Positions 59,800-64,000 of a DNA stretch of 64,000 nt are shown here, piece after piece (the first letter of the stretch is position 1; every line of letters starts with the position of its first letter). The position numbers and the translations under genes were made by a program. The stretch is from Parasegetibacter sp. NRK P23 (lineage in GTDB: Bacteria > Bacteroidota > Bacteroidia > Chitinophagales > Chitinophagaceae), in the NCBI RefSeq assembly GCF_023721715.1, contig NZ_JAMDLG010000001.1, positions 3,921,655 to 3,985,654 of the forward strand. The letters run 5' to 3'. The notes beneath the pieces were generated by a model. That model worked only from the letters and a program-made list of their open reading frames with translations. It was not told the origin of the DNA and did no database searches.

Positions 59800-60936
59800 T
59801 CAGGACCTGGTATTGAATGCTTCTTTCAGCCCGTTTCCCACGAGGTTGAAGGCCAGCACCAGCACCATGATGGCAATGCCCGGTACCAGGGCGAGGAAAG
59901 GTTGATTGGTAATGATGAAGTTGAAATTCTCCCTGATCATAAGCCCCCAACTGGGTTGCGGGGCCTGAACGCCCACGCCGAGGAAACTGAGTCCCGCTTC
60001 CAGCACGATGGCGCTGGCGAAATTAGCCGCCGCCAATACAATGATAGGGCCTGCGATATTGGGAAGGATATGCCTGAACATGATCCGGAGATCGCTGAAC
60101 CCCAGGGCCCGTGCGGCTTCCACGTATTCCATTTCTTTTACGGCCATCACCTGCCCGCGCACCATCCTGGCCACGTTCACCCACATGGTAAGGCCTACGG
60201 CCAGGAACACCTGCCAGAAGCCTTTTCCCAGGACAAGGGTGATCGCAAATACCAGTAACAAGGTGGGAATGCTCCATACCACATTCATGAACCAAACCAG
60301 CCATTCGTCGGTCTTTCCGCCAAAATAGCCTGCCAGCATTCCAATCAGTACGCCCAGGGTAAGTGAGATGGCCACGGCGATAAAACCCACGGAAAGGCTT
60401 ACCCGGATGCCAACCAGTAACCTGCTCAGGATATCTCTTCCATACTTATCGGTACCCAGCCAGAACGTTTCTTCTTTTATCTGGGGAATCTTTCCCTGCT
60501 TTCCTGCCGCGATGAACTGTTCCTCCCAAACGCCCTCGTCTATGTATTTCCGGTAGTGAATGCCGTTTTTTCCCCGTGCATAGCCGATGATCGGGATGTA
60601 TTGTACCACGGTGTTTTTCCCGCTGACGATCTCCGTTAAAAAACCTGTTTCCGGTCCGGGATTTTCTTTGGGAACAAGCAGGAACTGCTGCCTGAAACCC
60701 GGAGATTTTCCTCCGATCTCCACAATCATCCGGTTAGCGTTCGTACTATTGTCCGGCACCACCAGGTAGGCGAAGATGCCGAGGCACAAACTGAGTAGGA
60801 TCACTACCAGTCCTGCCACGGAAAGCGGGTTCCTGCGGAATTTCTTCCAGGCTTTCTGCCACGACTTTTTCTCCTCCATGAAACCGAAGTTAAGTGTTTC
60901 TCTTTTCGGAAGTATTGGTTCTTCCTTTCCATTCAT
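59800..60936 (-). CDS. ABC transporter permease (DppC/OppC-like)
   Basis: The 378-residue permease fits the peptide/nickel family. It has an N-terminal helix (PLSVAGLVVILLSLCLGIFA), a large periplasmic insert (about 60-165) and then the permease core beginning LGTDKYGRDILSRLLVGIRV. The EAA loop MEYVEAARALGFSDLRIMFR is near residue 270 and contacts the ATPase. It imports peptides or similar solutes with partners that are not in the window. The start may be 60936 or the later ATG at 60879. The first overlaps the upstream glycosyltransferase gene by 47 bp. Confidence 0.9.
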   Translation of the reverse strand: MNGKEEPILPKRETLNFGFMEEKKSWQKAWKKFRRNPLSVAGLVVILLSLCLGIFAYLVVPDNSTNANRMIVEIGGKSPGFRQQFLLVPKENPGPETGFLTEIVSGKNTVVQYIPIIGYARGKNGIHYRKYIDEGVWEEQFIAAGKQGKIPQIKEETFWLGTDKYGRDILSRLLVGIRVSLSVGFIAVAISLTLGVLIGMLAGYFGGKTDEWLVWFMNVVWSIPTLLLVFAITLVLGKGFWQVFLAVGLTMWVNVARMVRGQVMAVKEMEYVEAARALGFSDLRIMFRHILPNIAGPIIVLAAANFASAIVLEAGLSFLGVGVQAPQPSWGLMIRENFNFIITNQPFLALVPGIAIMVLVLAFNLVGNGLKEAFNTRS

Positions 60937-62065
60937 AGGAACCGAACTTACCCAGCCAGCCGGCGATCACGGTGTATAGAATATGAAAGGGTTGCGCGGG
61001 GAGAAACCAGATCAGTTGTGTTGTTTTCCCGAAAAAGCGTGCGACTGGTATAAGGAAATACAGTTCCAGCAAAGTTTTGCTGATCAGCAGGCTGAACAGG
61101 AACCAGGCGTACGCCGGATGAAACAAGCTCCATCCGGCAAGTACGAGGAAAGAAAGGTTGAACAGGTAAACCAATAATAGAACTGAAAATATCTTTTTAT
61201 CCCGGTATTGATCGGCCTTACTGGCCCAACGGATCCGCTGGTGGAAGAAAGATTTCCAGGTTGGTGTTGGTGTAGTCCGGACAATGGCTTCCTTACAAAA
61301 AATATACTGAACACCCTGGGGCCGGTGATGGTAGAACTTCTGCATCAGGAGCATATCATCGCCGCTGGCGATATGGTCAATGCCAATAAATCCGCCCAGC
61401 TCATTGAATAACAGCTTACGGTAAGCGATATTCGCTCCGTTGCACAATACATGCAGTTTCCGGGCCGCCGCCGCACCCGTAATGCCCTGCAAGGAAAGGA
61501 AATCCAGGGATTGAAATATGGAAAGAAAGCTGTTGAAAGGACCTGAATAGTCTACCGGACCCGCCACAAAATCAGCTTCATGCTCCAGGATAAAAGCGTT
61601 GAAAGAAGAGAGCCATTGCGGGGATACAATACAATCTGCGTCGGTTGTGATGATCCAGGAATCCACTTCGTTTGATCCGGACAGTTGGATCGCGGTTTCT
61701 ATAGACTTCTTTTTGTGCGCCTTAATCTTTTCTTCCGCAGTAATATGATCGCTCATCTTCAGCAACCTTACCTGGGGGTTCTGAAAAGAGAGCACCAGGT
61801 CCGCGGTATCATCTTCGGAGAAATCATCCGCAACAATTACTTCAAACCGGTCGGCAGGATAATCCTGGACCAGTATGGAGCGCAGGCAGTTAACTATATT
61901 GGCCGATTCGTTCCGCGCCGGTATCACAACGGTAAAGAACAGGTGCTTTGCCGGCTTTTCCGCTGGTTTGGAAAAAAGGCGCAGTTTGTCCCAGCCGCCC
62001 TGGTAATAAAGGATCAGGGCAGTATAAAGAAAGAAAAGCAACAGAATGGTGAGTGAAAGAACCAT
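60890..62065 (-). CDS. Glycosyltransferase family 2 membrane protein
   Basis: The 391-residue protein has an N-terminal helix (SLTILLLFFLYTALILYY) and a GT-A domain with VVIPARNESANIVNCLRS, the metal motif TTDADCIVS and the acceptor-side IASGDDMLL. The QRIRWASK segment matches the QxxRW region of processive GT2 enzymes. Three or four helices follow near the C-terminus (VLLLVYLFNLSFLVLAGW). It uses a nucleotide sugar to build a glycan or glycolipid at the membrane. It overlaps the permease gene at its 3' end. Confidence 0.9.
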   Translation of the reverse strand: MVLSLTILLLFFLYTALILYYQGGWDKLRLFSKPAEKPAKHLFFTVVIPARNESANIVNCLRSILVQDYPADRFEVIVADDFSEDDTADLVLSFQNPQVRLLKMSDHITAEEKIKAHKKKSIETAIQLSGSNEVDSWIITTDADCIVSPQWLSSFNAFILEHEADFVAGPVDYSGPFNSFLSIFQSLDFLSLQGITGAAAARKLHVLCNGANIAYRKLLFNELGGFIGIDHIASGDDMLLMQKFYHHRPQGVQYIFCKEAIVRTTPTPTWKSFFHQRIRWASKADQYRDKKIFSVLLLVYLFNLSFLVLAGWSLFHPAYAWFLFSLLISKTLLELYFLIPVARFFGKTTQLIWFLPAQPFHILYTVIAGWLGKFGSYEWKGRTNTSEKRNT

Positions 62066-62074
62066 GGAAAATAT

Positions 62075-62896
62075 TTAAGTATGCAGCGCAATGGTAGCGT
62101 CAGCAATCTCTTCCACAAAGGTAGGCTGAAGCAGCTGATGGCCGGCGGGTAAAAACTTCAGGTGTACATTTTCTTCCAGGCCTCTACGCAATTTCTCCCC
62201 GCCTAGATGGGTGATAATACGGTCATGTTTTCCATACACCAGCAAAACGGGTGTATGCTCCTTTTTAATCTGGTCCTTTAGCTTTGAAATGACCGGCCTG
62301 AAATGGCGCATTGCCGTCCATCGGGTATACAATTCATTCCTGATGTGTGGATCGTGCATGTACCGTTGAATGAATTTATTAGCGCTGGGGTTCACCAGTT
62401 GGAGTTTCACACCGGCCATCGCAAGCCCTTTGAACCAATCGGGGTGCCGCATCGTATAGCTGAAGAGTTTGTTTCCGTAACCGGTTTGTGTGGCCAGGCG
62501 GTACCAGAAGTTTTCGTGCAGACCGTCGGGCGCAACAAGACTGATCGCGCTAACCAAAGAAGGGTACTCCTGGTAAAGATGCAGCGCTATTCTCCCCCCC
62601 ATGCTGTAGCCCATCAATACAGCGGGGAATTGGAGCTGTTCTTTTTCCTGGATCAGTTGGAGCACGTTCACCAGCATTGCCGGGTTGAATTCTTTTTCAA
62701 ACGCCCATTCCGTTTCTCCATGAAAAGGCAGATCGGGGGCAATCACGCTCCAACTTTCGGGCATCGCGGCTGCCAGGTACCCGAAATGTCTTCCGGATTC
62801 TCCATAACCGTGAAAACACAATAGAAGATGAGGCCCTTTTCCCCAGCGGTGGTAGGTGATTTTCTGCTCCTCTAATATGATGGAACCGGTATTCAT
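62075..62896 (-). CDS. Alpha/beta hydrolase
   Basis: The 273-residue enzyme has an oxyanion segment LLLCFHGYGESGR, the nucleophile elbow GYSMGG (Ser near residue 116), an acid in YGKHDRIITH and the catalytic His in LPAGHQLLQP. The family covers many esterases and MenH-like enzymes. The substrate is unclear. It starts 9 bp before the glycosyltransferase gene on the same strand, so the three minus-strand genes form one operon. Confidence 0.88.
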   Translation of the reverse strand: MNTGSIILEEQKITYHRWGKGPHLLLCFHGYGESGRHFGYLAAAMPESWSVIAPDLPFHGETEWAFEKEFNPAMLVNVLQLIQEKEQLQFPAVLMGYSMGGRIALHLYQEYPSLVSAISLVAPDGLHENFWYRLATQTGYGNKLFSYTMRHPDWFKGLAMAGVKLQLVNPSANKFIQRYMHDPHIRNELYTRWTAMRHFRPVISKLKDQIKKEHTPVLLVYGKHDRIITHLGGEKLRRGLEENVHLKFLPAGHQLLQPTFVEEIADATIALHT

Positions 62897-63034
62897 TTCT
62901 CCTGTAAAATGGGCTTTTTTCCTGCATTAAATACATTCACCGGAAAAAAATCTACCAGCACCCGGAAATGTTTTATGCAGAAGGAAATTTTCCTGTGAAG
63001 CCTTTCTTTTCTTCCTAAAATTGATTAGCTTTAC

Positions 63035-63050
63035 TTAGTTGCATAACTAA
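63035..63050 (+). promoter_or_regulatory. MarR operator palindrome
   Basis: TTAGTT-GCAT-AACTAA (63035-63050) is a perfect palindrome with a 4-bp centre, 5 bp before the ATG at 63055. A near-consensus -7 box TAGCTTTA (63026-63033) lies just before it. Binding there would block the promoter, so autorepression is likely. Confidence 0.7.
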
Positions 63051-63054
63051 CTAT

Positions 63055-63495
63055 ATGCCAAACAACCAATTTAAGAGAGGGGAACTTTACAGCTTCATCA
63101 CGGGCATGGCTTCTACCGCCATAGCGCGCAGGTTGCAGAAAAAGTTCAAGCAGGAAGGCCTGGAGATCACCATAGAACAATGGAGTGTGTTGTATCATTT
63201 GTGGAAACTGGACGGCATGAGTCAGCAGGATCTTTGCAACGCTACTTTTCGCGACAAGCCAAGCATTACGAGATTGGTGGATAACCTCGAAAAGCAGCAC
63301 CTGGTGAAAAGGGTTCCTTCTAAAGAGGACCGCAGGATGAACATGATCTACGTAACGCCGGAAGCCCGGGCGTTACAGGATATCACGATGGAGATCGCTA
63401 ACCAGACCCTGAACGAAGCGCTGGAAGGCGTTTCACCCGAAATGGTAGAGGTGTCCAAACAGGTTTTGCAACGTGTTTACGATAACTTGTCATAA
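63055..63495 (+). CDS. MarR family transcriptional regulator
   Basis: The 146-residue protein has the MarR winged helix (EQWSVLYHLWKLDGMSQQDL, RDKPSITRLVDNLEKQHLVK) and the wing sequence RVPSKEDRRMNMIYVTPEAR. The N- and C-terminal helices form the dimer. It is followed after 11 bp by an acyl-CoA dehydrogenase gene, so it may regulate fatty acid or phenolic acid breakdown. The operator palindrome upstream supports this. Confidence 0.93.
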   Translation: MPNNQFKRGELYSFITGMASTAIARRLQKKFKQEGLEITIEQWSVLYHLWKLDGMSQQDLCNATFRDKPSITRLVDNLEKQHLVKRVPSKEDRRMNMIYVTPEARALQDITMEIANQTLNEALEGVSPEMVEVSKQVLQRVYDNLS

Positions 63496-63506
63496 AACAA
63501 TATACC

Positions 63507-64000
63507 ATGAGTACCGCAGCAAACACAACAGCAGCCGCCCTGAAAGGTGGTGAATGGCTGATTAAGGAAAGCAAGGCTGAAAACACTTTCATCCCCGAAA
63601 AGTTCAACGAAGAACAATTGATGGTGAAAGAAATGTGTGCCTCCTTCCTGGATGCAGAAGTGTTACCCATTATTGACCGGATCGATAAACTGGAGCCGGG
63701 TTTAATGCCATCGCTGGTGGAAAAAGCCGGTGAACAGGGGCTGCTCGGTACTTCCATTCCCGAAGAGTTCGGTGGACTGGGAAAAGATTTTATTACCTCC
63801 ACACTCGTGAACGAAGCGCTGGGCGGAGGTTTCTCCTTTTCCGTGGCCGTGGCCGCGCATACCGGTATCGGCACCTTACCCATTTTGTATTTCGGAACAC
63901 CGGAGCAGAAGCAACAATACATTACCAAACTCGCAACTGGTGAGTGGAAAGGCGCTTACGGCCTAACTGAACCCAACAGCGGCAGTGATGCGCTGGGCGC
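63507..64000 (+). CDS. Acyl-CoA dehydrogenase (3' end outside window)
   Basis: The 164 visible residues are the N-terminal part of an acyl-CoA dehydrogenase: the all-alpha domain (EEQLMVKEMCASFLDAEVLP), then GLLGTSIPEEFGGLGKDF and YITKLATGEWKGAYGLTEP, with GSDALGA at the edge of the window. The motif YGLTEPNSGSD is the family's FAD-binding segment. The enzyme oxidises acyl-CoA in beta-oxidation. The MarR gene upstream may control it. The C-terminal catalytic base is beyond the window. Confidence 0.92.
   Translation, partial: MSTAANTTAAALKGGEWLIKESKAENTFIPEKFNEEQLMVKEMCASFLDAEVLPIIDRIDKLEPGLMPSLVEKAGEQGLLGTSIPEEFGGLGKDFITSTLVNEALGGGFSFSVAVAAHTGIGTLPILYFGTPEQKQQYITKLATGEWKGAYGLTEPNSGSDALG

Overview
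The window is a stretch of a Bacteroidota chromosome, most likely from the Chitinophagaceae or a close relative. The lineage call is inferred from gene content: a SusC/SusD outer-membrane pair, alternative complex III (ActABCDEF) next to a cytochrome c oxidase with two subunit III genes, the futalosine-pathway enzyme MqnC, a DUF1080 protein beside a cytochrome c, and paired carboxypeptidase-regulatory/VWA and sigma/anti-sigma genes. Several promoters match the Bacteroidota form (TTG or TTTG, then 19-22 nt, then TAnnTTTG), and Shine-Dalgarno sequences are mostly absent. No insertion sequence, phage or CRISPR array was seen. Most of the window is ordinary core genome.

Layout. 1-7.1 kb: end of a cytochrome c gene, a DUF1080 lipoprotein, a PAP2 phosphatase, a MATE exporter, a small unknown protein, a GH125 alpha-mannosidase and a VWA surface protein. 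7.2-9.4 kb: an ECF sigma factor, its apparent membrane anti-sigma/TonB-like partner (divergent from the VWA gene), and a YccF membrane protein. 9.9-15.7 kb: an unknown protein, a DUF6526 membrane protein, a methyltransferase, a PadR/PspC stress pair with a clear operator, and a DoxX-like protein. 15.7-25.4 kb: thiL, two S41-type proteases, an omega-amidase-like hydrolase, recX, an aspartyl protease and mqnC. 25.6-35.5 kb: a TPR histidine kinase with a LytTR-like response regulator, an unknown acyltransferase-like protein, a LuxR regulator, a fused E1 alpha/beta 2-oxoacid dehydrogenase with an Lrp regulator, a GNAT enzyme, a CarD-like protein and purN.

35.7-51.6 kb is the respiratory core: actABCDEF, coxB, coxA (terminator), ctaB, two coxC genes, ctaF (terminator), SCO and DUF420. 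Menaquinol, made through the MqnC route, would feed alternative complex III. That complex would pass electrons to the oxidase, while CtaB and SCO supply heme O/A and copper. 52-56.6 kb: a susC/susD pair with a long leader. 56.7-57.9 kb: an overlapping trmB - DUF5522 - alkyltransferase-like operon. 58-58.8 kb: a gene-free region with REP-like repeats, a striking tRNA-like structured RNA on the minus strand, and the control region of an Lrp/AsnC gene. 58.8-64 kb: that Lrp gene, a lipoprotein, an ABC permease, a glycosyltransferase, an alpha/beta hydrolase, a MarR regulator and the start of an acyl-CoA dehydrogenase.

The points most worth a second look are the tRNA-like RNA with a ~98-nt insert at 58.47-58.64 kb, the sigma/anti-sigma junction with no standard start codon before the conserved N-terminus, the PadR palindrome placed over a -33 element, three genes that look leaderless, a possible ~100-nt small RNA before the GNAT gene, and non-ATG starts of ctaB and the SCO gene.
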